From Candidatus Cloacimonadota bacterium (lineage in GTDB: Bacteria; Cloacimonadota; Cloacimonadia; Cloacimonadales; JAIOQZ01), in contig JAIOTM010000063.1 of the NCBI GenBank assembly GCA_021106755.1, forward strand, positions 1 to 6,608: a stretch of DNA of 6,608 bases, read 5' to 3'. Shown in pieces: positions 1 to 6,195 of this stretch; positions within the stretch are counted from its first letter, which is position 1, and each line of letters begins with the position of its first letter. The position numbers were made by a program, and so were the translations under genes. The notes beneath the pieces were generated by a model. That model was not told the DNA's origin, searched no databases, and was given only the letters and a program-made list of their open reading frames with translations.

Positions 1-377
1 AAGTCCATCATAGAGCTGTTTTGTCCCATGTAGTTAAAGCAGACCTGATTCTGAGCAACGCTTATGGAGCAGTTCTGAGGATACAGTCCACCATCAAGTT
101 GAGAAATATGATGGATTACAAATTCAGGGTTAGCGAATTTTGTAGGATCAATTGTGATGTAAAACTGGATATTCTTAACAACTTCGTCGAAGCCACCGGG
201 TAGTGCCCATGAAGCACCAAGAAAGTTCAAAGAAACATCCCACTGGAGATAATCTGTTCCAGCGTCGTTAACGACAGCAGCATTACTTATGATAAACTCA
301 GTGTCTATCTGCGCGAATGCTGTACCTGCGAGTAAAATCAGGGCACATACCAGTGCCATTGCCTTAGTTTTTGTCAT
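1..377 (-). CDS. Secreted protein of unknown function, N-terminal part (possible cohesin-like domain)
   Basis: The first 125 residues are visible; the gene continues past the left edge. It starts with ATG at 377-375 behind a strong AAGGAG site. Residues 1-22 form a classic signal peptide: two early lysines, a hydrophobic stretch of Ala, Leu, Val and Ile, then AFA before Gln23, a good signal peptidase I site. The mature part alternates hydrophobic and polar residues as in an all-beta domain. Around residues 68-85 the pattern VKNIQFYITIDPTKF resembles the 'hydrophobic strand then DPxxL' turn of cohesin and related beta-sandwich modules, but this is only a resemblance by eye. Cys103 and Cys113 could form a disulfide after export. 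Its ATG overlaps the stop codon of the large upstream gene (TAATG), so the two are probably co-transcribed. I do not recognise the family, so no function is assigned. Confidence 0.8.
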   Translation of the reverse strand, partial: MTKTKAMALVCALILLAGTAFAQIDTEFIISNAAVVNDAGTDYLQWDVSLNFLGASWALPGGFDEVVKNIQFYITIDPTKFANPEFVIHHISQLDGGLYPQNCSISVAQNQVCFNYMGQNSSMMD

Positions 378-3300
378 TACCTTCTCCTTGTGTTGGTTTT
401 GTGATTGTCTTGTGAGTCATTTATTTCGTTTATTTCGTTTATTTCGTTTATTTCGTTTGTTCTGAGAAGAACACTTATTACACCAGGAACCTGACAGGTT
501 TTTCCGTTGTTAATGTTAATGAAGCCCTTATCAGGGTCTGTCACGGTAGCCGAGAAGTTTACATCAGCAAGTTGATAACCGCTGGCTCCGTTATCGTTGT
601 TAACAAGACCCTTGTCCGGATCTGTGATTGTACCACCTGTTCCTGCCGGATCAGTAGTTTCACCGGCAACCATACCGTAAACAGCAGTTTCAAGCAGGTT
701 AACGCCGTCGTTTGAAGTACCGCCATTGTAGCAGGCATCATCCAATGTAAGATCGCAAACCTGAGTTCCGCTGGAATCGAATGTATGAGCAATGAGGCTC
801 ATTACAGCAAGGTGGTTACGCTGCATAACTACAACATAGTAATCACCCGGAGTAACAGTAAGAGCACCAACTGGTGCACCATTTTCATCAACAACGAATC
901 CATCGTCCTGAAGCAGGAAGCTCTGCGCGAATACAGCAGCGGCTGTCGGTGCTGTCCGCAGTTCTACATATACCCAGTCAACAATATTTGCTGGCATAGC
1001 TGCAACGGGAAGTAAATCAACGTAAGGTGAGATTAGCGGAAGATCGCCGTTAATAGTCAGCAACATGTTGTGGTTTGCTACATCGTAAGCACCTTCTAAG
1101 AAGACCTTAACATTACTGTACGATCCAGCGGCACCAAGCTGAACTGATGCGTCAGGACCATAAACAGAGACTCCGCCATCAGCGTAGCCAACTGTCATAT
1201 TATAGGTGTAACTTCCGTCACCAGGGGCAACGTCTGTCCAGGCAAAGTCATCTAGATCGGTAACAGTTATCAGCAGAGCAGTATTCCTGTAAATATTGTA
1301 ACCACTGAGAATACGACTCGGTGCAACAGGATGGCGTGGAGTCTGAGTAGCAAGACGCGCGGTTGTTGGTTGCTGAGGAACAGGTATTAGCTCGCGATTA
1401 TTTGCCAGTGTACCATAGTCGCGGGTTGGGGTCATCTGAGCATAACCTTCGAGTAGCCAGTCCCCTGTGAGTGCTGGGTTGATATCAACCAGGCTTGACC
1501 ATGCACCGCCATAGAGCATGACATTACCGTAGTCTTCAACCTCATAAAGGTCTCTCTTCATTGGGTAGAACGCTTCAACACACGAGGAGTTAACTCCAAA
1601 CCAGATTTCTTCCGCGCCAGTAATAGCAACAGCATCGCCGAGTGGGATAATGTTATACTGTCCAACAGTGAGTGTCGCGTTGTCTATGGGGTCATCAACT
1701 ACAAGAGTACCTTGAGTATAAGTATCAGTTCCAGGATCGTGTGAACCACCAGTCCATACTCGCAATCTATAGGATATCGGTAATGTACCTCCATCCCCGA
1801 CGAGCGAATTCGGATAGAAACCGACATGAGTTAAGTAACCACCAGAATGGGCGGCAAGCTCAGCAGGTGTCATTCGAGCATACGACCCAAAACTACCTGA
1901 GCCACTCAATCCAAGACCACCAATCTCTGTGCCGTCATCCCAGTGAAGTACGCCCGCTGGTTTATCCCAACCAAGGTCAACGTCATCGCCGTTGACTGTA
2001 GCAGTCATTACAGTTGTTGGATCATAGCTCATGTCATAAACCTGTGTACCCCAGAGGTTTGTAGTAACTGTACCACCGTTGGTAACAATTTCAAATAACT
2101 GGGCATCTGAGCCATAGTTTGTGGGTGTATAAGTAAAGGTAAACTGATGTGTCTGACCAGCAGTTAAAGTTACTGTATTATCAAAGGTTGATGAGTAATC
2201 AGTTCCTGTTAAGTCTGTGTTGGAAGTAACGGTTAATGTTCCCGCCCCGGCGTTTTCCAGAGTAATAGTACTGGAAGTTGGAGGTGGATCACTGTTAAGC
2301 AAGTACCCGAAATTGTAACTATCTGGAATCAGGGTTGCAATTGGAGCAACAGAGCTATAGATAGTAAGGTCATCTACAGCGATGTCGCTTTGATAGCTGG
2401 TTGTGCCTTCTGCCCAGAACTGGAGATAGAAACCAACTACACCAGTATATGCAGTAAGGCTGACTGTGCCCATATCCCATTGGCCATTGTACTGGTGCTG
2501 GGCTAACTCAATCCAGTTTGCTCCGTCCCAACCGCTTATATGCAATGTTGAAGGTGTAGCAGTTGGATAGCTTGGGTCACCTACCCAATACCAGTAGTCT
2601 AATACTGGGGTTGTAAGCCCACTCAAATCAAATACAGTAGAATAGATAATGGCGTTGTCCTGTCCAGAGCCGGAGTCGTCGAAATCCATAAAATAGCCTG
2701 TTCCAGTTGTGTGATCATAATCTGCAGTGTAGGATTCAGCATTATCTCTGCCCCAGTTATCCTGGTCTTCGGGAGCAGTAGCCTGAACCCAACCCATGGG
2801 AGGGAATGTTGTATTTTCGAAATCTTCGACCCACGGGAAAGTAGAAACTGTTGGGTCGGCACGGGTTGTAAAACTCCACTCGGAACAACCTGTAGCAGCA
2901 CCAAAACTGTTACGAGGTATAATCATCCAGTAATGAGGTGTGCTAAAAGCAAGACCCGAATAAGGCATCGTTGTACTTGTGATGTTTGTGCCATTGTAGA
3001 TGGTATAGCTCCCGGGAGCGGTTCCAAAGTAAACATCGTAACTTGATGCACCTGCGACAGTTGACCATTGCAGGTTTCCGTTTTCCATAACATCAATCGC
3101 CGCATCTGCCGGAGAAGGACTGGTAGCACATGCTGGAGGTGTAACAGCATCGTAAACTTCCACATCATCGAGACATACACCGTAACCATACTTGGCATTT
3201 CCTTCAAAGGCAATCATGTATTCTGCTGATGGGTTTGGAAGTACAAACGCTTCTAATGTCCAATTAGGAATGCTGGTTGTATAATGTGCTATTTCTGTCC

Positions 3301-4351
3301 ATATACCAACAGCAGAATCCTTGTAGAATATCTTGAGTTCATCCTGATCACCAGGCCAAATTTCTTGCGTGTGCCAGAAGGTCAGAGTCGGATTGGTTAA
3401 GGCAGTAAGATCAAGGACTGGAGTTACTAACTTGGTTTTATGGTCAGAACCATTACTTATATACAGATACGCATTAAAAGAACCAGTATGAGCTACTGCC
3501 GGATGACTGTTATGACCTCCGTTCTGATATGCCCAGTTAAGGTTAGTAGCATCAAATTCCTGCGACCAGCCTGGAGGTAGTGCCCCTCCCTCAAAACCTT
3601 CCTGGAATGGGAAAGTCGTAACAGTACCCGCAGATGTTGAAAAATTCCAGACAGGCCCAGCTTGATCAAGGTCAGGCGTTACAGATGTATTTCTGGTTAT
3701 AACCTGCCATTCATAAGCAGTAGCACTAGTGCCGGAGTAGCCCCAACTACCTGTAGCTCCTGCAGGTTGTGCGGTTTGAACAACAACCATACTGCCAGCT
3801 ACGCCAAACCACAAATCGTATTCATCTGTGTTGGTTCCTGTCATATCCCATGTAAGTGTGCCTGTTACAGGTTGGTTTGTAGCACTATTTACGGGGCTTG
3901 GGTTACTGGCTGCGTCTGGCATATCCGGATTTGTAGGTGTTGCACCAAGCAGTTCTATGTTATAAACACCAGTACCATTATGGCTATAATGGGCTACTTC
4001 TACATAGTAGGTGCCATCCGCAGGTGTTACATAATTAATCCGGGATTGAAATCCACAGTCATCGTCATTGTCGGCAAGTAGGGTTGTACCATCTGTGTCG
4101 TAGAGCCACAGCATAGTGTCGAGACTGGGTGTACCTGTACAGGTATTAATATCAAGATTATCACCTGTCGAGGACTGGAATTTCCAGTAGTCACCGGGAT
4201 CAGTGCCAGAAGTAACTGCACCATCATGCAAGCCGTTAGTAATCAATAGAACGCCAGCGGCGTCCCAGGTGTCATTCGGTTCGGTTTCTGTTAATGCGAA
4301 CATCACAGAAAACATCATTATTAGTACACATAAAAGAATGTTTTTCGTCAT
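377..4351 (-). CDS. Very large secreted multidomain surface protein (PPC, Fn3-like, jelly-roll and dockerin-like modules)
   Basis: A 1324-residue exported protein. The start at 4351 is preferred because GAGGAG lies 7 bases upstream and a signal peptide follows (residues 1-19, ending MFA). An in-frame ATG at 4399 would put 16 charged residues before it. Modules by eye: a PPC-like domain (about 21-136, opening TETEPNDT); an Fn3-like module (144-240); a choice-of-anchor-J/MAM-like jelly roll (248-401, FPFQEGFE through CLDDVEVYD); a second Fn3-like module (404-497); a second jelly roll (502-666, FPWVEDFE through IAVDDLTIY); an ASPM/SPD-2/Hydin-like beta domain (671-769); a beta-rich module (774-974); another Fn3-like piece (1012-1072, SGYNIYRN); a module containing YYVVVMQRNHLAVMS (1078-1189); and a dockerin-like end (1224-1289). 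I see no protease or glycosidase motif and no T9SS-type C-terminal sorting domain. An adhesin or scaffold role is inferred. Residues 1290-1324 look like spacer read-through. Confidence 0.85.
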   Translation of the reverse strand: MTKNILLCVLIMMFSVMFALTETEPNDTWDAAGVLLITNGLHDGAVTSGTDPGDYWKFQSSTGDNLDINTCTGTPSLDTMLWLYDTDGTTLLADNDDDCGFQSRINYVTPADGTYYVEVAHYSHNGTGVYNIELLGATPTNPDMPDAASNPSPVNSATNQPVTGTLTWDMTGTNTDEYDLWFGVAGSMVVVQTAQPAGATGSWGYSGTSATAYEWQVITRNTSVTPDLDQAGPVWNFSTSAGTVTTFPFQEGFEGGALPPGWSQEFDATNLNWAYQNGGHNSHPAVAHTGSFNAYLYISNGSDHKTKLVTPVLDLTALTNPTLTFWHTQEIWPGDQDELKIFYKDSAVGIWTEIAHYTTSIPNWTLEAFVLPNPSAEYMIAFEGNAKYGYGVCLDDVEVYDAVTPPACATSPSPADAAIDVMENGNLQWSTVAGASSYDVYFGTAPGSYTIYNGTNITSTTMPYSGLAFSTPHYWMIIPRNSFGAATGCSEWSFTTRADPTVSTFPWVEDFENTTFPPMGWVQATAPEDQDNWGRDNAESYTADYDHTTGTGYFMDFDDSGSGQDNAIIYSTVFDLSGLTTPVLDYWYWVGDPSYPTATPSTLHISGWDGANWIELAQHQYNGQWDMGTVSLTAYTGVVGFYLQFWAEGTTSYQSDIAVDDLTIYSSVAPIATLIPDSYNFGYLLNSDPPPTSSTITLENAGAGTLTVTSNTDLTGTDYSSTFDNTVTLTAGQTHQFTFTYTPTNYGSDAQLFEIVTNGGTVTTNLWGTQVYDMSYDPTTVMTATVNGDDVDLGWDKPAGVLHWDDGTEIGGLGLSGSGSFGSYARMTPAELAAHSGGYLTHVGFYPNSLVGDGGTLPISYRLRVWTGGSHDPGTDTYTQGTLVVDDPIDNATLTVGQYNIIPLGDAVAITGAEEIWFGVNSSCVEAFYPMKRDLYEVEDYGNVMLYGGAWSSLVDINPALTGDWLLEGYAQMTPTRDYGTLANNRELIPVPQQPTTARLATQTPRHPVAPSRILSGYNIYRNTALLITVTDLDDFAWTDVAPGDGSYTYNMTVGYADGGVSVYGPDASVQLGAAGSYSNVKVFLEGAYDVANHNMLLTINGDLPLISPYVDLLPVAAMPANIVDWVYVELRTAPTAAAVFAQSFLLQDDGFVVDENGAPVGALTVTPGDYYVVVMQRNHLAVMSLIAHTFDSSGTQVCDLTLDDACYNGGTSNDGVNLLETAVYGMVAGETTDPAGTGGTITDPDKGLVNNDNGASGYQLADVNFSATVTDPDKGFININNGKTCQVPGVISVLLRTNEINEINEINEINDSQDNHKTNTRRR
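384..389 (-). promoter_or_regulatory. Ribosome binding site of the left-edge secreted protein
   Basis: The minus strand reads AAGGAG, then six bases, then ATG at 377. This is a near-ideal Shine-Dalgarno site and supports the chosen start. The same bases are also translated as the last codons (Thr-Arg-Arg-Arg) of the upstream long reading frame. That suggests the upstream frame has run into sequence that was originally a spacer. Confidence 0.8.
420..455 (-). repeat. Four tandem copies of a 9-bp unit, AACGAAATA on the minus strand
   Basis: Four exact copies (plus strand TTTATTTCG at 420-428, 429-437, 438-446 and 447-455) are followed by a partial unit. In the long minus-strand frame they encode Asn-Glu-Ile four times (residues 1299-1310). 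One base out of frame, each unit contains a TAA stop. A change in the number of 9-bp units cannot alter the reading frame. The repeat lies between the conserved end of the large protein and the next gene's ribosome binding site, as expected for a spacer minisatellite rather than a functional protein tail. Confidence 0.9.
458..473 (-). repeat. Small perfect hairpin next to the 9-bp repeats
   Basis: The 6-bp inverted repeat TGTTCT / AGAACA has a 4-base loop (TCTC on the minus strand). It sits just downstream, in the minus sense, of the out-of-frame TAATAA. No T run follows, so it does not qualify as an intrinsic terminator. It may be a processing or attenuation hairpin between the two minus-strand genes, or chance. 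Confidence 0.4.
524..625 (-). repeat. Duplicated TDPDKG motif of the dockerin-like C-terminus
   Basis: Residues 1243-1248 and 1271-1276 of the large protein both read TDPDKG, and each is followed by an Asn-rich turn (LVNNDNG and FININNG). In the second copy the preceding residues place Asp1263, Asn1265, Ser1267, Thr1269 and Asp1274 at positions 1, 3, 5, 7 and 12 of an EF-hand-like loop. This is the spacing of dockerin calcium-binding loops. The first copy does not keep this spacing exactly, so it may be degenerate or carry an insertion. Calcium binding is inferred from the pattern. Confidence 0.6.
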
Positions 4352-4358
4352 AGCATCT

Positions 4359-4364
4359 CTCCTC
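4359..4364 (-). promoter_or_regulatory. Ribosome binding site that fixes the start of the large secreted protein
   Basis: The minus strand reads GAGGAG seven bases before the ATG at 4351. The more upstream in-frame ATG at 4399 lacks such a site, and starting there would bury the signal peptide, so this site decides the start. Confidence 0.8.
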
Positions 4365-4440
4365 TTTTTGCTATTATTCACGTTAAAGTCATTGGGCAAA
4401 ACTCATTTCGACATTACTATAACTCTCTCTAAATCAAATA

Positions 4441-4469
4441 TTTATCACGGGATTGCTCTTCTGAGACAA
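4441..4469 (-). promoter_or_regulatory. Weak candidate promoter for the minus-strand genes
   Basis: On the minus strand, TTGTCT (4469-4464) and GATAAA (4446-4441) are 17 bases apart, each matching four of six bases of the sigma70 consensus. A second possible -10, TATAGT, lies closer to the gene at 4421-4416 but has no good -35. FCB-group bacteria often use a divergent consensus, so this is only a candidate. Confidence 0.25.
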
Positions 4470-4474
4470 TTCCC
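4449..4474. repeat. Imperfect inverted repeat in the divergent spacer
   Basis: The arms GGGATTGCTC and GAGACAATTCCC pair as GGGA/TCCC, TTG/CAA and CTC/GAG around a TTCT loop. This gives 10 bp with two single-base bulges. It overlaps the candidate minus-strand -35 box and directly abuts an 8-bp tandem repeat. It could be an operator or a 5'-leader hairpin; no regulator can be named from the sequence. Confidence 0.4.
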
Positions 4475-4489
4475 ATATCATCATATCAT
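4474..4489. repeat. Tandem 8-bp direct repeat CATATCAT x2
   Basis: Two exact adjacent copies of CATATCAT (4474-4481 and 4482-4489) lie in the divergent promoter spacer, next to the inverted repeat. Such short direct repeats can be protein-binding sites, but two AT-rich copies may also be chance. Confidence 0.35.
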
Positions 4490-4566
4490 CCTAATATTTA
4501 CATATAGGCTTTTTTCTGTCAAATCTTTTTTTATTGTTCTGCTCTTTTTTTTTCGGGAGATTTTTC

Positions 4567-4595
4567 TTGCCCGTAAAGCACGTCTGCTTTTGAAT
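4567..4595 (+). promoter_or_regulatory. Weak candidate promoter for the ybaB-recR-ribE operon
   Basis: TTGCCC (4567-4572) and TTGAAT (4590-4595) are 17 bases apart, each with four of six sigma70 consensus matches. They end 31 bases before the ybaB ATG. The spacer contains a perfect 6-bp inverted repeat, AAAGCA / TGCTTT. Upstream lie T tracts of 6, 7 and 9 bases (4510-4515, 4526-4532, 4545-4553), which could bend DNA or act like an UP element. Operon transcription must start in this spacer or read through from outside, since everything to the left is on the other strand. Confidence 0.25.
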
Positions 4596-4614
4596 AGACT
4601 TAGAAAAAATATTT

Positions 4615-4620
4615 AAGGAG
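4615..4620 (+). promoter_or_regulatory. Ribosome binding site of ybaB
   Basis: AAGGAG lies six bases before the ATG at 4627. It is the strongest Shine-Dalgarno site of the plus-strand operon; recR and ribE show none this clear, consistent with translational coupling from ybaB. Confidence 0.8.
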
Positions 4621-4626
4621 TCAACT

Positions 4627-4953
4627 ATGTTTCCAGGTGGAAAAAAGGGAATGAAAGACCTTATGAAGCAAGCCCAGAAAATGCAACAAGACTTTGCTAA
4701 AGCACAACAGGAGCTTGCTGATAAAATCATTGAAGCTCAATCTGGCGGCGGAATGGTTAAAATAGAGATGAACGGTCATCACGAATTGAAATCGCTGAAA
4801 ATTGATGCTGAAGTGGTCAATCCCGATGATATTGAAATGTTGGAAGACCTCATCATCGCCGCTTTCAGAGAAGCTCATGAGAAAATCGCCAGTACAAGCG
4901 AAGACGAGATGAGTAAACTTACCGGCGGAATGAATATTCCCGGTCTTTTCTAA
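4627..4953 (+). CDS. ybaB: YbaB/EbfC family nucleoid-associated protein
   Basis: 108 residues, the usual length of the family (about 100-115). YbaB/EbfC proteins are small dimeric DNA-binding proteins in the cytoplasm, associated with the nucleoid. Visible features: a Gly/Lys-rich start followed by a charged, Gln-rich amphipathic helix (residues 9-38, MKDLMKQAQKMQQDF); the family turn and strand SGGGMVKIEMNGHHELKSLKID (39-60); and the acidic helix DIEMLEDLIIAAFREAHEKI. It ends with the Gly/Met/Pro-rich tail GGMNIPGLF. It is the first gene of the plus-strand operon, 7 bases before recR, a pairing seen in many bacteria. In many genomes dnaX precedes ybaB; here the upstream gene is a divergent surface protein, so dnaX is elsewhere. 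The call by sequence is firm; the exact role in this organism is inferred. Confidence 0.95.
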   Translation: MFPGGKKGMKDLMKQAQKMQQDFAKAQQELADKIIEAQSGGGMVKIEMNGHHELKSLKIDAEVVNPDDIEMLEDLIIAAFREAHEKIASTSEDEMSKLTGGMNIPGLF

Positions 4954-4960
4954 AATCCCA

Positions 4961-5557
4961 ATGAGCTATAAACAGCTTGAGAATCTTCAGCAGGCGTTGA
5001 AGAAATTACCTGGCATCGGTAGCAAAACCGCGCGACGATTAGCCTATTATATGGTTTCGAGAAACACCGGACATGCCATGATGCTGGCAGATGCTATCAC
5101 TTCTGCCATAGAAGCAAATAATCCATGCCCCGAATGTAATCTTCTTACTGAGGGAGAACTCTGTGAATTCTGTGCTGACCCGGAGCGTAATCAATCTCTG
5201 CTTTGTGTGGTTCAGGATGCTCAGGATGTAATGCTGATTGAAAACACGCACGAATTCAAAGGACGTTACTTCGTTCTTGGCGGACTACTTTCCCCCTTGC
5301 ATGGTATTGGTCCTGAAGAAATTCATTTCCCGCAATTAAAAAAGCTGGTTGAGGAACTTCCTTTAACCGAAATAATTCTGGCACTCAATCCTTCCGCGGA
5401 AGGAGATACTACTATACATTATATTGTAGAAAAATTCGAGACTATGCCATTCAAAATTACTCGTCTGGCAACTGGCATCCCGTTTGGTGGAGATATCGAA
5501 TATACAACCCCGGTAACTCTGACTAACGCCCTCTTCCGCCGATACGAAGCAGATTGA
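4961..5557 (+). CDS. recR: Recombination mediator protein RecR
   Basis: 198 residues, full length for RecR (about 195-205). With RecO and usually RecF it loads RecA onto SSB-coated single-stranded DNA in gap repair. Domains: a helix-hairpin-helix at the N-terminus (LPGIGSKTARRLAYY, residues 16-30); a four-Cys zinc finger (Cys56, Cys59, Cys68, Cys71); a Toprim domain from about residue 79, with GRYFVLGGLLSPLHGIGPEE and ALNPSAEGDTT; and the C-terminal motif around TGIPFGGDIEY. In the first Toprim strand the Glu found in E. coli RecR (VVE) is Gln85 here (CVVQDAQD), while the later NPxxEGD acidic residues are kept. The start ATG is 7 bases after the ybaB stop without a clear Shine-Dalgarno, so coupled translation is likely. 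The family call is essentially certain. Confidence 0.97.
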   Translation: MSYKQLENLQQALKKLPGIGSKTARRLAYYMVSRNTGHAMMLADAITSAIEANNPCPECNLLTEGELCEFCADPERNQSLLCVVQDAQDVMLIENTHEFKGRYFVLGGLLSPLHGIGPEEIHFPQLKKLVEELPLTEIILALNPSAEGDTTIHYIVEKFETMPFKITRLATGIPFGGDIEYTTPVTLTNALFRRYEAD

Positions 5558-5559
5558 GC

Positions 5560-6195
5560 ATGTTTACAGGAATCGCGGAAGAAACAGGGACTATCTTTAG
5601 AATATCATTTCCGGGGAATACAACCCACCTGACCGTGCAAAGCAAAGTGTGCGTTCAGAAGCTTGAAATTGGAGCCAGTGTTGCCTGTAACGGAATTTGC
5701 CTTACTGTTACAGAAGTGCAGAAAAACATGTTCACCGCAGAAATAATGAAAGAAACATGTAGCAAAACAACAGCAGTAAACTGGAAATCCGGCACGAAAC
5801 TTAATCTGGAACGAGCTATGTCGGCAAACGGACGCTTTGATGGACATATTGTTCAGGGGCATATTGATACAATTGCTCTCGTGCAGGCTGTTACCAACAC
5901 CGGACAGGAGTATCGGATTCGGATTGGTATTCCCAGCCCATCTCACACACCGCTTCTCGCAATGCACGGCTCTATCGCTATAGATGGCATCAGTCTGACC
6001 ATAGCACGACTGTACGCCGACGCGTTTGAAGTTGCCTTAATTCCGCAAACGTTGCAAACTACAACCCTCAACCTCCTGAAAGCCGGCGACAAAGTCAATC
6101 TTGAGTACGACATCCTCGGCAAATATATCCAGCGGCAATTAAATTCATCCGGCAAACGCTTATCCGAGAAGGAACTCTATGAGAAAGGTTTCTAA
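5560..6195 (+). CDS. ribE: Riboflavin synthase, alpha subunit
   Basis: 211 residues. It catalyses the last step of riboflavin synthesis, dismutation of two 6,7-dimethyl-8-ribityllumazine molecules to riboflavin and 5-amino-6-ribitylaminouracil, in the cytoplasm, normally as a trimer. Two homologous lumazine-binding barrels are visible: residues 1 to about 93 (MFTGIAEETG, ACNGICLTVTEV, EIMKETC, KLNLERAM) and about 94 to 190 (DGHIVQGHID, GSIAIDGISLTI, ALIPQTLQTTTL, KVNLEYDILGKYI). Cys47 in the ICLTV motif matches the conserved active-site-region Cys. About 20 residues of charged tail follow. I start it at ATG 5560, since the enzyme begins MFTGI; a TTG two codons earlier overlaps the recR stop and is unlikely. 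It lies 2 bases after recR with no clear Shine-Dalgarno, suggesting coupling. The symbol is ribC in some naming schemes (including E. coli). Confidence 0.96.
   Translation: MFTGIAEETGTIFRISFPGNTTHLTVQSKVCVQKLEIGASVACNGICLTVTEVQKNMFTAEIMKETCSKTTAVNWKSGTKLNLERAMSANGRFDGHIVQGHIDTIALVQAVTNTGQEYRIRIGIPSPSHTPLLAMHGSIAIDGISLTIARLYADAFEVALIPQTLQTTTLNLLKAGDKVNLEYDILGKYIQRQLNSSGKRLSEKELYEKGF
6169..6173 (+). promoter_or_regulatory. Ribosome binding site of the lipoprotein gene, inside ribE
   Basis: AAGGA, within AGAAGGA, lies five bases before the ATG at 6179 and inside the last codons of ribE. Together with the signal peptide and lipobox that follow, it supports an overlapping start. Confidence 0.7.

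Noticed and set aside
367..420. Short minus-strand frame starting at the ATG inside AAATGACTC and running into the next gene
   Set aside because: It is about 18 codons long, has no ribosome binding site of its own, and overlaps the well-supported site and start of the next gene.
420..455. CRISPR array
   Set aside because: Units are 9 bp and directly adjacent with no spacers; this is a simple tandem repeat.
458..473. Intrinsic terminator between the two minus-strand genes
   Set aside because: The stem is only 6 bp, AT-rich, and not followed by a T run in the minus sense.
1672..3046. Plus-strand open frames opposite the large gene (for example 1672-1995 and 2711-3046)
   Set aside because: They lie wholly antisense to a long frame with clear domains, have Cys- and Arg-rich or low-complexity translations, and show no ribosome binding site or family resemblance.
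4352..4399. Upstream in-frame ATG at 4399 as start of the large protein
   Set aside because: It would add 16 polar and charged residues before a clear signal peptide. The internal ATG at 4351 has a good GAGGAG site at proper spacing.
4545..4553. T9 run as the tail of a plus-strand terminator
   Set aside because: No GC-rich hairpin precedes it and no plus-strand gene lies upstream to terminate.
4203..4616. Plus-strand open frame crossing the start of the large gene and the spacer
   Set aside because: It is antisense to a signal peptide and PPC-like domain, and its C-terminal half translates the T tracts into Phe/Leu runs. It has no family resemblance.
4623..4878. Minus-strand open frames opposite ybaB
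   Set aside because: They are shadows of a highly recognisable YbaB coding sequence; no independent support.
5554..5559. TTG start for riboflavin synthase
   Set aside because: It would add Met-Ser before the canonical MFTGI start and overlap the recR stop; ATG at 5560 is the family start.
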